Shown in pieces: positions 18,100 through 25,750 of a stretch of 64,000 nucleotides of DNA. The stretch is taken from positions 372,001 to 436,000 of the forward strand of contig NZ_FWFK01000002.1 of the NCBI RefSeq assembly GCF_900172265.1, read 5' to 3'. This DNA is from Roseivivax jejudonensis (GTDB taxonomy: Bacteria > Pseudomonadota > Alphaproteobacteria > Rhodobacterales > Rhodobacteraceae). Below the pieces are notes generated by a model that was not told where the DNA came from, searched no databases, and saw only the letters and a program-made list of their open reading frames with translations. Position 1 is the stretch's first letter, and every line of letters begins with the position of its first letter. Made by a program: the position numbers and the translations under genes.

Positions 18100-18756
18100 A
18101 TGACGATCAGACTGACCCATCTTTCCCTCATCGCCGCACTGGCCGCCGCGCCTGCGTTCGCCCAGGACGAGCCGGACGCCGATGCCGGGCAGGACGCGCC
18201 TGCCGCAGAGGGCGCCGAGAACGCGCCCGGCGCAGATCCGGATGTGGGTCTTCAGGGGATGCAGCAGGCCCGCCCCGAAGCCTTCGTGCGCTCGGAAAAC
18301 GGCGACTGGGAGATCCAGTGCATCCGTTTTCCCGACGGGACCGAGGCACAATGCCAGATGTTCCAGCTTCTGACTGCGCAGGACGACAATCCGCTTGCCG
18401 AGGCGTATTTCTTCAAGCCGCCGGAAGGCTCGCAATTCGCGGCCGGGCTCAACCTCGTGGTGCCGCTGCGCACGCTGCTGACCCAGCCGCTGGGTATCGC
18501 CATCGACGGCGGCGCGACGCAGCAGATCCCGTACATGACCTGCTCTGCCGAGGGGTGCGTGGCGCGCGCGGGCATCTCGGAGCAGCAGCTCAACCAGTTC
18601 CGCGCCGGCGCCGCGGCGCGGATCACCATTGTCCCCGCCGATGCTCCGTCCGAGCAGGTGACGACCGACATGTCGCTCTCGGGGTTCACTGCGAGCTTCG
18701 ACGAGCTCGAACCGGCTCAGCTGCCCACACAGCCGAGCCAGGGCACAGGTCAGTAA
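18100..18756 (+). CDS. invasion-associated locus B (IalB) family exported protein
   Basis: A 218-residue exported protein with signal peptide MTIRLTHLSLIAALAAAPAFA. An acidic Ala/Asp/Glu-rich linker (to about residue 55) precedes an IalB-type beta domain (about 60-195), visible in ENGDWEIQCI, QCQMFQLL, LNLVVPLRTLLTQPLGIAIDGG, MTC..EGCVARAGIS and FTASFDEL. In Bartonella IalB is tied to erythrocyte entry. In free-living relatives the role is unknown, probably periplasmic or outer-membrane-linked. A strong GGAGGAG at 18090-18096 sets the start. It is followed by an intrinsic terminator. Confidence 0.88.
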   Translation: MTIRLTHLSLIAALAAAPAFAQDEPDADAGQDAPAAEGAENAPGADPDVGLQGMQQARPEAFVRSENGDWEIQCIRFPDGTEAQCQMFQLLTAQDDNPLAEAYFFKPPEGSQFAAGLNLVVPLRTLLTQPLGIAIDGGATQQIPYMTCSAEGCVARAGISEQQLNQFRAGAAARITIVPADAPSEQVTTDMSLSGFTASFDELEPAQLPTQPSQGTGQ

Positions 18757-18781
18757 ACGACGACAGGACACCGATTGTCAG

Positions 18782-18809
18782 GGGCCGGACGCCGCGTCCG
18801 GCCCTTTTT
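18782..18809 (+). terminator. intrinsic terminator after ialB-family gene
   Basis: GGGCCGGACG (18782-18791) pairs perfectly with CGTCCGGCCC (18795-18804) around a 3-base loop and is followed by TTTTT. It ends the transcript of the gene at 18100-18756 and also faces the convergent lipoprotein gene. Confidence 0.9.
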
Positions 18810-18834
18810 GCATGCGCGGCCCGTCCCGCGTTTC

Positions 18835-19134
18835 TCAGCACAGGTACGCGTCGGCGCTGCTGACGGTGCCGTCGTCGGCCGACAGCGTCTGCGTCAGCAC
18901 GAAGGCGTTGCCGCCCCGCGCCGCAACGGCGTTGCGCACCTTGTTGAGGGCGCTTCTGGCATCCTGCGCTGCGGTCAGGCCGAAATAGTTCACGCCCTCC
19001 ACCGGACCGACGAACGTACATCGCTCCGACGCGGCGAGCGAGATCTGGCGGACGCCGCGTGCGTCATCGCTCAGCTCGGTGCCGCAGGCCGCAAGCGCGG
19101 TGCCTGCCATGATCATGATGTGCAGCGGTTTCAT
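18835..19134 (-). CDS. small lipoprotein, DUF4156-like
   Basis: A 99-residue protein whose signal sequence ends in a lipobox (AGTALAAC, Cys near residue 18), so it should be a lipid-anchored envelope protein. The mature part has ERCTFVGPVEGVNYFGLTA, then DARSALNKVRNAVAARGGNAFVLTQ. This resembles small DUF4156-type lipoproteins, and the assignment is tentative. GGAG sits seven bases before ATG 19134. A longer frame to 19284 has no signal sequence and is rejected. Confidence 0.75.
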   Translation of the reverse strand: MKPLHIMIMAGTALAACGTELSDDARGVRQISLAASERCTFVGPVEGVNYFGLTAAQDARSALNKVRNAVAARGGNAFVLTQTLSADDGTVSSADAYLC

Positions 19135-19298
19135 CCCGCGTCTCCCCTCGTGCTTGGGCTCGACAGATCCCGAAACCCGGTCTGGGTCGGTCCCATCATA
19201 GCCGAAGGGCTCGCATCGGACGACCCGATCGCCCATGGTCGTCCGGCGCGGCGACCGCGCGCGCCTCGAAGTCCATCGCCTCAAGCCGGGAACCCTGC

Positions 19299-19742
19299 AT
19301 GACCGACGTCACTCTTCGCCCCCTCGCCGACACCGACGAAGCGCAATGGCGCGCACTCTGGACGGGGTATCTCGACTTCTACGGGGCCACGGTGTCGGAG
19401 GCAGTCTACAGCGCCACGTTCGCGCGGCTGTGCGACCCCGATCGCCCGCAGCAGCGCGCGCTGGTTGCGGAGACCGATGGCCGGTTGCTCGGCCTCGTGC
19501 ACGTCGTCTTCCACCCCCACAACTGGCGGGTGGAAGACGTATGCTACCTGCAGGATCTCTTCGTGATGCCCGAGGCGCGCGGCACCGGGCTCGGGCGCGC
19601 GCTGATCGAGGCCGTTTACGGCATGGCCGACGCGGCCGGCGCGCCGTCCGTCTACTGGCTGACGCAGGACTTCAACCACGAGGCGCGCCAACTCTACGAC
19701 CGCATCGCGACGCTGACACCGTTCATCAAGTATCAGCGCTGA
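19299..19742 (+). CDS. GNAT family N-acetyltransferase
   Basis: A 147-residue acetyltransferase. It begins VTLRPLADTDEAQWRALWTGYLDFYG. The acetyl-CoA binding loop is VMPEARGTGLGRALIEAV, preceded by YLQDLFV, and the end is DFNHEARQLYDRI...FIKYQR. This is the compact small-molecule GNAT type. The substrate is unknown. It is divergent from the lipoprotein gene and converges on minE. Confidence 0.86.
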   Translation: MTDVTLRPLADTDEAQWRALWTGYLDFYGATVSEAVYSATFARLCDPDRPQQRALVAETDGRLLGLVHVVFHPHNWRVEDVCYLQDLFVMPEARGTGLGRALIEAVYGMADAAGAPSVYWLTQDFNHEARQLYDRIATLTPFIKYQR

Positions 19743-19771
19743 GCGGCGCGCAGATCGACTCCGCGTGGCGC

Positions 19772-20035
19772 TCAGCCGCGCGCCGCGGGAAGCTCGATAT
19801 TGATCTCGAGGCTCGACTGCCCCTCGCCGCGTTCCATCTGGATATCAACCGCATCGTCGTCGATCTTCATGTGACGCTTTATGACCGCGAGGATGTCACG
19901 CTGCAGCTCGGGAAAGACGTCCGGCCCCGGACCGCCGGCGCGCTCGTGCGCCAGAAGCACCTGGAGCCGTTCCTTGGCCGCTCGGGCCGAGGGATCCTGC
20001 TTGCGGGTCCAGCGGGGAAAACCGAAGCGCATCAT
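19772..20035 (-). CDS. minE: cell division topological specificity factor MinE
   Basis: MinE stimulates MinD ATPase activity at the membrane and drives the pole-to-pole oscillation that keeps the Z-ring at midcell. The 87-residue protein shows the MinD-interacting region AKERLQVLLAHER (about 19-31) and the topological domain with LQRDILAVIKRHMKID (about 44-59). Its ATG overlaps the TGA of minD as ATGA (20032-20035), so translation is coupled. It is the last gene of minC-minD-minE. Confidence 0.95.
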   Translation of the reverse strand: MMRFGFPRWTRKQDPSARAAKERLQVLLAHERAGGPGPDVFPELQRDILAVIKRHMKIDDDAVDIQMERGEGQSSLEINIELPAARG

Positions 20036-20862
20036 GCCGTCCGCCCGAAGAGCCGCTGCATGAAGCCGCGCGGGCGGTCGGATTCCAGCCGGACCTCGAG
20101 ATCCTCGCCATCGAGCCGCGCGGCCGCGGCTTCGTAGGCGCGGCTCGCAGCCGACGGCTCGTCGAGCACGACCGGCATCCCGAGGTTCGACGCACGCAGC
20201 ACGGCCTTGCTTTCTGGAACAATGCCCAGAAGCGGCACCGCGAGGATCTCTAGCACATCCTCGACCGTCATCATTTCGCCCGTGTCGATCCGCGCCTGAT
20301 CGTGACGCGTAAGCAGGACCTGCGCCTTCACCGCCTCGCCCTTCTCGGCGCGATCGGTCTTGGCCTGCAGGAGGCCCAGCACACGGTCGCTGTCGCGGAC
20401 CGACGACACCTCGGGGTTCGTCACCACGACCGCCTCGTCGGCAAAGTGCATGGCAAGCTGCGCGCCACGCTCGATGCCCGCCGGGCTGTCGCAGATGATG
20501 TAGTCGAAGCTCTCGCGCAGCTCCGACAGGACCGACTCGACGCCTTCCTTGGTCAGGGCGTCCTTGTCGCGGGTCTGCGATGTCGGCAGCACCGACAGCG
20601 TCTCGATCCGCTTGTCGCGGATCAGGGCCTGCGACAGCTTGGCGTCGCCCTGGATGACGTTGATGAAGTCGAACACGACCCGGCGCTCCACGCCCATGAT
20701 CATGTCGAGGTTGCGCAGGCCGACGTCGAAGTCGATCACCACCGTCTTGTGACCGCGCTGCGCCAGCGCGGCGCCGATCGCGGCAGCCGATGTGGTCTTG
20801 CCCACGCCGCCCTTGCCGGAGGTCACCACGATGACCTTGCCCGCCTTCCTGTCCTGTTCCAC
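20032..20862 (-). CDS. minD: septum site-determining ATPase MinD
   Basis: MinD is the membrane-cycling ParA/MinD ATPase that recruits MinC and responds to MinE. The deviant Walker A SGKGGVGKTT (about 15-24) follows KVIVVT, and DFDVGLRNLDMIMG and CDSPAGIERGA are the switch regions. The C-terminal RGFMQRLFGRTA forms the amphipathic membrane-targeting helix. The start is taken as GTG 20862 because AAGGAG lies six bases upstream. The upstream in-frame ATG at 20889 has no comparable site. The 276-residue length matches the family. Confidence 0.95.
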   Translation of the reverse strand: MEQDRKAGKVIVVTSGKGGVGKTTSAAAIGAALAQRGHKTVVIDFDVGLRNLDMIMGVERRVVFDFINVIQGDAKLSQALIRDKRIETLSVLPTSQTRDKDALTKEGVESVLSELRESFDYIICDSPAGIERGAQLAMHFADEAVVVTNPEVSSVRDSDRVLGLLQAKTDRAEKGEAVKAQVLLTRHDQARIDTGEMMTVEDVLEILAVPLLGIVPESKAVLRASNLGMPVVLDEPSAASRAYEAAAARLDGEDLEVRLESDRPRGFMQRLFGRTA

Positions 20863-20868
20863 GGCGCT

Positions 20869-20874
20869 CTCCTT
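20869..20874 (-). promoter_or_regulatory. ribosome binding site deciding the minD GTG start
   Basis: AAGGAG on the minus strand ends six bases before the GTG at 20862. This placement, together with the expected MinD length, favours GTG over the upstream ATG at 20889. Confidence 0.8.
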
Positions 20875-20897
20875 TCCGTTCGGTCTCATCAATTGCG

Positions 20898-21641
20898 TCA
20901 GTCCAGCAGGTGCATCTGCAGACTGTCGTCCTCGAGCGCGACCATGACCTGCTGGCCGCGCACCGCGTCGTCGAAATTGTCGGGCGTGCGGTAGCGCCCG
21001 GCGATCGCCACCAGCTCGGCATCGAGCCGGCGGCAGAAGATCCGCGCGCTTTCGTCGCCGTGGACACCGGCCATCGCCCGACCGCGCATCCGGCCGTAGA
21101 CGTGGATATGCCCCGCGGCGATCAGCTCGGCGCCCGAACTCACGGGGCCGACCACGGTGAGGTCGCCGCCATCGGCGACGACCACCTGCCCCGACCGCAC
21201 CGGTGTCGTCACCAGCCGGTTCGCCGGCGCGAGCGGAGCGCGTTTGCCGCCGCGGCGCGGCCCCGGCTTGCCGAGCGGCCCGTCCTGGCCGGCGTCGATG
21301 CTCAGAAGCCCTTCTTCCGCGGCAAGCTCGGCCAGCCGCCCGTGCGCGTGCAGCACGCCGAACGGCATCATCCGCCGCGCGCGCAACTCGCGCAGAAGCC
21401 GCGAGAGATCGGCATCCCCGAGCCGCGCGCCCGCGTCCTCGAGGTCGATCAGCATCGGCGCCTTTTCGAAGAATTGCGGCGTCTGCCGCAGATGCTCGTC
21501 GAGCGCCTCGAGAAAGGCCGCGTCGACGGGGCCGTTGCCCGGGCGCAGCGTCACCGCGGTAAAGTATCGCCCGCGGAACTGGAAAGGCGCGACGCGCGTC
21601 GTCGCCGGGCGACCGGCGGTCGCCTGTGGGGTGTCGGGCAC
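20898..21641 (-). CDS. minC: septum site-determining protein MinC
   Basis: MinC inhibits FtsZ polymerisation when brought to the membrane by MinD. The N-terminal FtsZ-inhibitory domain spans about residues 18-115. After a basic linker near 125-145, the C-terminal beta-helix (150-247) has the characteristic RSGQVVVADGGDLTVVGPV and AAGHIHVYGRMRGRAMAG. The start GTG at 21641 is preceded by AAGGAC. It leads the minCDE operon. The gap to minD is 35 bases. Confidence 0.93.
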   Translation of the reverse strand: MPDTPQATAGRPATTRVAPFQFRGRYFTAVTLRPGNGPVDAAFLEALDEHLRQTPQFFEKAPMLIDLEDAGARLGDADLSRLLRELRARRMMPFGVLHAHGRLAELAAEEGLLSIDAGQDGPLGKPGPRRGGKRAPLAPANRLVTTPVRSGQVVVADGGDLTVVGPVSSGAELIAAGHIHVYGRMRGRAMAGVHGDESARIFCRRLDAELVAIAGRYRTPDNFDDAVRGQQVMVALEDDSLQMHLLD

Positions 21642-21796
21642 GGGGGCTCGGTCCTTGCTGCTCGTGTGCCGGCGACTCGCGCAATCGGTCGCCGTTACGC
21701 GCGGGCGTAGCGTCTCGCGCGCGCGATGGCCACCCCGTCCGCGACGGCACGCCGCATCTCGGCAGGATGCTGCTTTCGGTTGAGCGGCAGGGCGCC

Positions 21797-22972
21797 TCAG
21801 TCCCGCCGGTTTGCGCGTGCGAGTCCGCGAAGGATCGCATCGGCGGCGCGGCGCCCCTGCGGAGGACCGTCGCGACCGAGGCGCTGCATCGTCGTTTCCA
21901 TCGCTCGGGCCTGCGCCTGCGGCGCGTCGAGCACCTTCAACAGCGCGGGCGCGATCCGGTCCGGGCGGCAGGCCTTGCCGATGAACTCGGGCACCGCGCG
22001 GGTCTCCGACACGAGGTTTACGAGCGTCACGGTGTCGGTGCGGAGCATCCGGCCGATGATCTGCCGCGACAGCCAGTTCATGTCGTAGGCGATCACCATC
22101 GGTGTCGCCGCCGCCGCGAGCTCCAGCGACACCGTGCCGGAGGCCGCGAGCGCGACATCCGCGGCAGCAAAGGCCGCCCGCTTCTCGGGTTGTGCCGCCG
22201 GGCCCAGACCGCGCGGATCGAGCACGACCGGCGCGCCGGGCCAGTCCGCGGCCTGCGCCTCGACCGCGGCCGCGACGGCCGGTGCCGCCGGCACCACGAA
22301 GCGCAGGTCCGGCCGCGCCGCATGTACCTGCTCCAGCACCTCGCCGAAGACGGGACCCAGCCGGGCGACCTCGGAGCGGCGCGAGCCCGGCAGGATCAGC
22401 GCCAGCGGCGCCTCGCCGAGCCCATGCGTCAGGCGGAAGCGCGCCACGTCTGCGGCCCCGGCCACCGGCTCGCTGACCACGGGATGACCCACGAAATCGC
22501 ATTCCATCCCGGCGGCTTCCATGAACGGCGGCTCGAACGGCAGGAGCGCGAGCACCTGGTCCACGTGTGGCGCCATCTTTGCCGCGCGACCCGGCCGCCA
22601 GGCCCAGACCGTCGGCGCGACATAGTGCACCGTCCGCAGGTTCGGCGACCGCTCGCGCACGATCTTCAGGACCCGGAGCGAGAATTCCGGCAGGTCCACG
22701 GTGATGACGACATCGGGCTGCGCGGCAATCGCGGCTTCCGCGGTCTCGCGGATACGCCGCTTGAGCGCGCGATACTCCGACAGGATCTCGACGATCCCCA
22801 TGATCGAGATCTCGTCCATCGGAAAGAGCGACACGAGCCCCTGCTCTTCCATCAGCGGACCGCCGACACCGGTGAAGGTGACGCCGTCGCCCACGGCATC
22901 GCGCAGGCCCGCCATCAGCGCGGCGCCAAGGCGGTCGCCCGAAGGTTCGCCGGCAGTGATGAAAACCCGCAT
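21797..22972 (-). CDS. lpxB: lipid-A-disaccharide synthase
   Basis: LpxB joins UDP-2,3-diacylglucosamine and lipid X to form the lipid A disaccharide. The 391-residue protein starts MRVFITAGEPSGDRLGA. It has the family features GVGGPLM, IMGIVEIL, DLPEFSLRV, YVAPTVWAWRPGR, FVGHPV, LPGSRRSEV and the C-terminal ASGTVSLELA. Its ATG overlaps the TGA of lpxI by one base (TGATG). It is the last gene of the fabZ-lpxA-lpxI-lpxB group. LpxD is not encoded in this run. Confidence 0.96.
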   Translation of the reverse strand: MRVFITAGEPSGDRLGAALMAGLRDAVGDGVTFTGVGGPLMEEQGLVSLFPMDEISIMGIVEILSEYRALKRRIRETAEAAIAAQPDVVITVDLPEFSLRVLKIVRERSPNLRTVHYVAPTVWAWRPGRAAKMAPHVDQVLALLPFEPPFMEAAGMECDFVGHPVVSEPVAGAADVARFRLTHGLGEAPLALILPGSRRSEVARLGPVFGEVLEQVHAARPDLRFVVPAAPAVAAAVEAQAADWPGAPVVLDPRGLGPAAQPEKRAAFAAADVALAASGTVSLELAAAATPMVIAYDMNWLSRQIIGRMLRTDTVTLVNLVSETRAVPEFIGKACRPDRIAPALLKVLDAPQAQARAMETTMQRLGRDGPPQGRRAADAILRGLARANRRD

Positions 22973-23742
22973 CAGCGCACCCAGAGCCACAGACCGGCGG
23001 CGTCGAGCCGCCCGACGACCTCGGTGCGGTCGAGAACGATGACGCCGCCCGCCTCGACGACGATGCCGCGCAGGCCGGCGCGGATGGCGCCGTCGGCCGT
23101 CCCCGGCCCGATCGTCGGCAGATCCGCGCGGCGGTCCTGCATCGGCTTGGGCGCCTTGTAGAGCACGGCACCCGCAGCTTCCGAGCCAAGCCCGCGCAGC
23201 ATCGCGTCGGTGCCGCTGTCGGTCTCGCGCGCGATCACGCGGTTGCCGCGGATCACGGCCGCTTGCCCGAGATCGGCGCGCCCCATCTCGGCGATCACCT
23301 CGTCACCGGTCCGCGCCTCGGCCTCGCCGTCCGGCGCGGCGCGGCTCGCAACGCCAAGTGGCGGGAGCAGGTCGGGCGCAGCTTCGTGCGCGGCCACGAC
23401 GGCGAAGCCCTGGGCCTCGAACAGTGCGATCGCGCCGCGGAGCGCGCCATCGTCGCCACGGGCGAGCGCGCGGCGCATCGCCGGGAGCATCGCCAGCGTC
23501 GCCAGATCGAACGACAGCGGACGGATGCGCGGACGGTCCACCCCGCCGCACAGGCAGATCCGCTCGACCCCGCGTGCGCGCAGGCGTTTCATCAGGCCGC
23601 CCAGCCTCTCGATCCGAAAGGTGATGTCGGGCGTCAGCCCCTCGGGCGCGTGCCCCTCAAGCGCACAGACCAAAGGACGTTCGGCCTGCGCGGCGGCGAC
23701 CGCGGCCGGCAATCGGCCCCGCCCGGCGATCAGGGCCAGCAT
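22972..23742 (-). CDS. lpxI: UDP-2,3-diacylglucosamine diphosphatase LpxI
   Basis: LpxI (formerly DUF1009) hydrolyses UDP-2,3-diacylglucosamine to lipid X and replaces LpxH in alphaproteobacteria. The 256-residue protein begins MLALIAGRGRLP. It carries GGVDRP, the EMGRADLGQAAVIRG segment, ETDSGTDAMLRG, LYKAPKPMQDRRADLPTIGP and the C-terminal GIVVEAGGVIVLD. Its position between lpxA and lpxB fits the pathway order. The gap from lpxA is 7 bases. Confidence 0.94.
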   Translation of the reverse strand: MLALIAGRGRLPAAVAAAQAERPLVCALEGHAPEGLTPDITFRIERLGGLMKRLRARGVERICLCGGVDRPRIRPLSFDLATLAMLPAMRRALARGDDGALRGAIALFEAQGFAVVAAHEAAPDLLPPLGVASRAAPDGEAEARTGDEVIAEMGRADLGQAAVIRGNRVIARETDSGTDAMLRGLGSEAAGAVLYKAPKPMQDRRADLPTIGPGTADGAIRAGLRGIVVEAGGVIVLDRTEVVGRLDAAGLWLWVR

Positions 23743-23749
23743 CGGCGGC

Positions 23750-24538
23750 TCATCCGGGAGTCAGGAAGTGACGATCGGTATCGGCGAGGACGAAGGACAC
23801 GATTTCGCGCACGTACGCGCTCTGCGTTTCCTCGCCGAGGCGCCGCGCGCGGTCGGCGAACGCGCCTTCGCCCTGCGCCAGCATCTGGAACGCCGCGCGA
23901 AGCGCGGTGATGTCGGATCGCGCGACGCCGCGGCGTTTCAGCCCGACGAGGTTCAGCCCGTCGAGCCGCCCGCGCGGGCCCTGCACCAGACCGTGCGGAA
24001 TCACGTCGTTCGTGACCATGCTGACGGCGCCGATAATGGCGCCGCGCCCGATGCGGACGAACTGGTGCACACCCGACAGGCCGCCGACGATGACCTCGTC
24101 CTCGATGATGCAGTGCCCGGCAATGGCGGCATTATTGACCAGGATCACGTGGTTGCCGATCTGAACGTCGTGCGCAACGTGGCAGCCCGCCATGAACAGC
24201 CCGTCATCGCCGATCCGCGTGAGGCCGCCACCGCCCTCGGTGCCCGCGTTCATGGTGACGTGCTCGCGGATCCGGTTGCGCGCGCCGACCCTGAGCCGGG
24301 TCTTCTCGCCTCGGAATTTCAGATCCTGAGGGACCTCGCCGATCACCGCGAAGGAAAAGATCGTCGTGTCTTCGCCGATCTCGGTTTCGCCGGTCACGAC
24401 CACATGGCTCTTCAGAACGCAGCGTGCGCCGAGCGTCACGTCGGGCCCGACATGACAAAACGGGCCGATCTCGCAGTCCGGCCCGATCCGCGCGCCGTCC
24501 TCGACCACGGCACTCGGGTGGATCACCGGATCGCTCAC
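23750..24538 (-). CDS. lpxA: UDP-N-acetylglucosamine acyltransferase
   Basis: LpxA adds the first 3-hydroxyacyl chain to UDP-GlcNAc from acyl-ACP, committing it to lipid A. The 262-residue protein is a left-handed beta helix of hexapeptide repeats ([20 protein letters not shown] onward). The catalytic histidine is in [10 protein letters not shown], and a C-terminal helical part follows. The start is GTG 24538, overlapping the fabZ stop as GTGA, which implies coupled translation and balanced dosing of two enzymes that compete for 3-hydroxyacyl-ACP. Confidence 0.96.
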   Translation of the reverse strand: MSDPVIHPSAVVEDGARIGPDCEIGPFCHVGPDVTLGARCVLKSHVVVTGETEIGEDTTIFSFAVIGEVPQDLKFRGEKTRLRVGARNRIREHVTMNAGTEGGGGLTRIGDDGLFMAGCHVAHDVQIGNHVILVNNAAIAGHCIIEDEVIVGGLSGVHQFVRIGRGAIIGAVSMVTNDVIPHGLVQGPRGRLDGLNLVGLKRRGVARSDITALRAAFQMLAQGEGAFADRARRLGEETQSAYVREIVSFVLADTDRHFLTPG

Positions 24539-24996
24539 GCCTGCAGATCCATCATCGCCGTGAACTCGGCTTCGCAGGCCATCTCGCCCTCGACCTCGGC
24601 ATGGCCACGGAACTTCCAGACCTTGCCGCCGGGCTTGCCGCGTAGCGTCTCGAGCGTCATGCGAAGCTGGTCGCCCGGGATCACCTTGCGCCGAAATTTG
24701 CAGCCGTCGATCCCCATGAAATAGATCAGCAACTGCTTGTCCGCGAGTTCCATCGTCACGCCGACCATCACCGCCGCGGTCTGCGCCATCGCCTCCACGA
24801 TCGTCACGCCCGGCATGATCGGGGTGCCCGGGAAGTGGCCCTGGAAATACGGCTCGTTCATCGTGACATTCTTGATCCCGACCGCGCGCGCGGTGCCGCC
24901 GATATCCTCCACCCGGTCCACCAGCAGGAACGGGTAGCGATGCGGCAGGATCCGCTGGATCATCTGGATGTCGGCGCGGGCGAGCGTATCGGTCAT
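24535..24996 (-). CDS. fabZ: 3-hydroxyacyl-ACP dehydratase FabZ
   Basis: FabZ dehydrates 3-hydroxyacyl-ACP in fatty acid elongation. In 153 residues it shows the hot-dog fold with [14 protein letters not shown] and the active-site helix region [12 protein letters not shown], with His and Glu on the usual scaffold (VEAMAQTAA). A strong AAGGAG lies five bases before ATG 24996. Its stop overlaps lpxA. In many proteobacteria lpxD precedes fabZ, but here the preceding gene is the OmpH/Skp homologue. Confidence 0.96.
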   Translation of the reverse strand: MTDTLARADIQMIQRILPHRYPFLLVDRVEDIGGTARAVGIKNVTMNEPYFQGHFPGTPIMPGVTIVEAMAQTAAVMVGVTMELADKQLLIYFMGIDGCKFRRKVIPGDQLRMTLETLRGKPGGKVWKFRGHAEVEGEMACEAEFTAMMDLQA

Positions 24997-25066
24997 GGCG
25001 GCTCCTTCGGGCGGCGTTCGGGGCAAAGCCGTAGCAATGCCGGGCCCGGGCAGCAAGCGCGGGGCG

Positions 25067-25750
25067 TCAGTCGCGCGGCCCTGCCCCGGGCAGGATCGGA
25101 ACGGTCGGCGCCGAATCTGCGCCGAAGTCGCCGTCCGACGGCACCGGTGCGACGGGTTCCTCGAGGTCGCTGCCGTCACCGATGCGCGCGTCGAGCCGTT
25201 CGATCGCGAGCGCGGTGATGTCCGCGCTCTCGGACGAGACATAGACCTGCCGCCGCTCGATCAGCGCCGCCGCGCCGGCCTCCTGCATGATCTGGAGGAG
25301 CACAGGGCGCGCGGCGGCGACGATGCGCCGGCGCACCTGTTCGGTTCGCTGGCTGAATTCCTGCGCCTTCGCGTCCTGCTGCTGGCGCAGGCGCTCGACC
25401 TTGTCGTTGAACGCCTCGGCCGCGGCGCGGAACTCCTGCGGCTCCATCGAGTCCCGCCGATCGGTCAGCTCCTGCTCTTCGGCGCGCAACTCTTCGGCAA
25501 TGCGCTCGCTCTCGGCAGCGATCGCCCGGCCCTCGTCCTCGATCTCGCGCAGGACCCGCTGGCCGTAAGCGCTCTCCTGAAGAAGCCGTTCGGTCTCGAT
25601 GGTCAGAAGCGCGCCAGGCTGCGGTGCGGGCGGCTCGGCATCCTCGGTTTGAGGACGCATGGGTGGCAACGCGCCGGTGTCCTGCGCGCCAGCGGGCGCC
25701 GCGCAGGCCAGAGCCAGGATCCACAAACATGCGCCGACGCGCGCGGCCAT
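25067..25750 (-). CDS. OmpH/Skp-family periplasmic chaperone
   Basis: Skp-type proteins hold unfolded outer-membrane proteins in the periplasm for delivery to BamA. This 227-residue protein has a signal peptide ([22 protein letters not shown]). A long charged coiled-coil (about residues 55-150, many Glu/Arg/Gln) is flanked by [11 protein letters not shown] and [19 protein letters not shown], the beta-strand pieces of the OmpH domain. The Pro-rich extra C-terminus is not part of the core. Its ATG overlaps the bamA stop as TGATG, so both should be translated from one mRNA. Confidence 0.88.
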   Translation of the reverse strand: MAARVGACLWILALACAAPAGAQDTGALPPMRPQTEDAEPPAPQPGALLTIETERLLQESAYGQRVLREIEDEGRAIAAESERIAEELRAEEQELTDRRDSMEPQEFRAAAEAFNDKVERLRQQQDAKAQEFSQRTEQVRRRIVAAARPVLLQIMQEAGAAALIERRQVYVSSESADITALAIERLDARIGDGSDLEEPVAPVPSDGDFGADSAPTVPILPGAGPRD

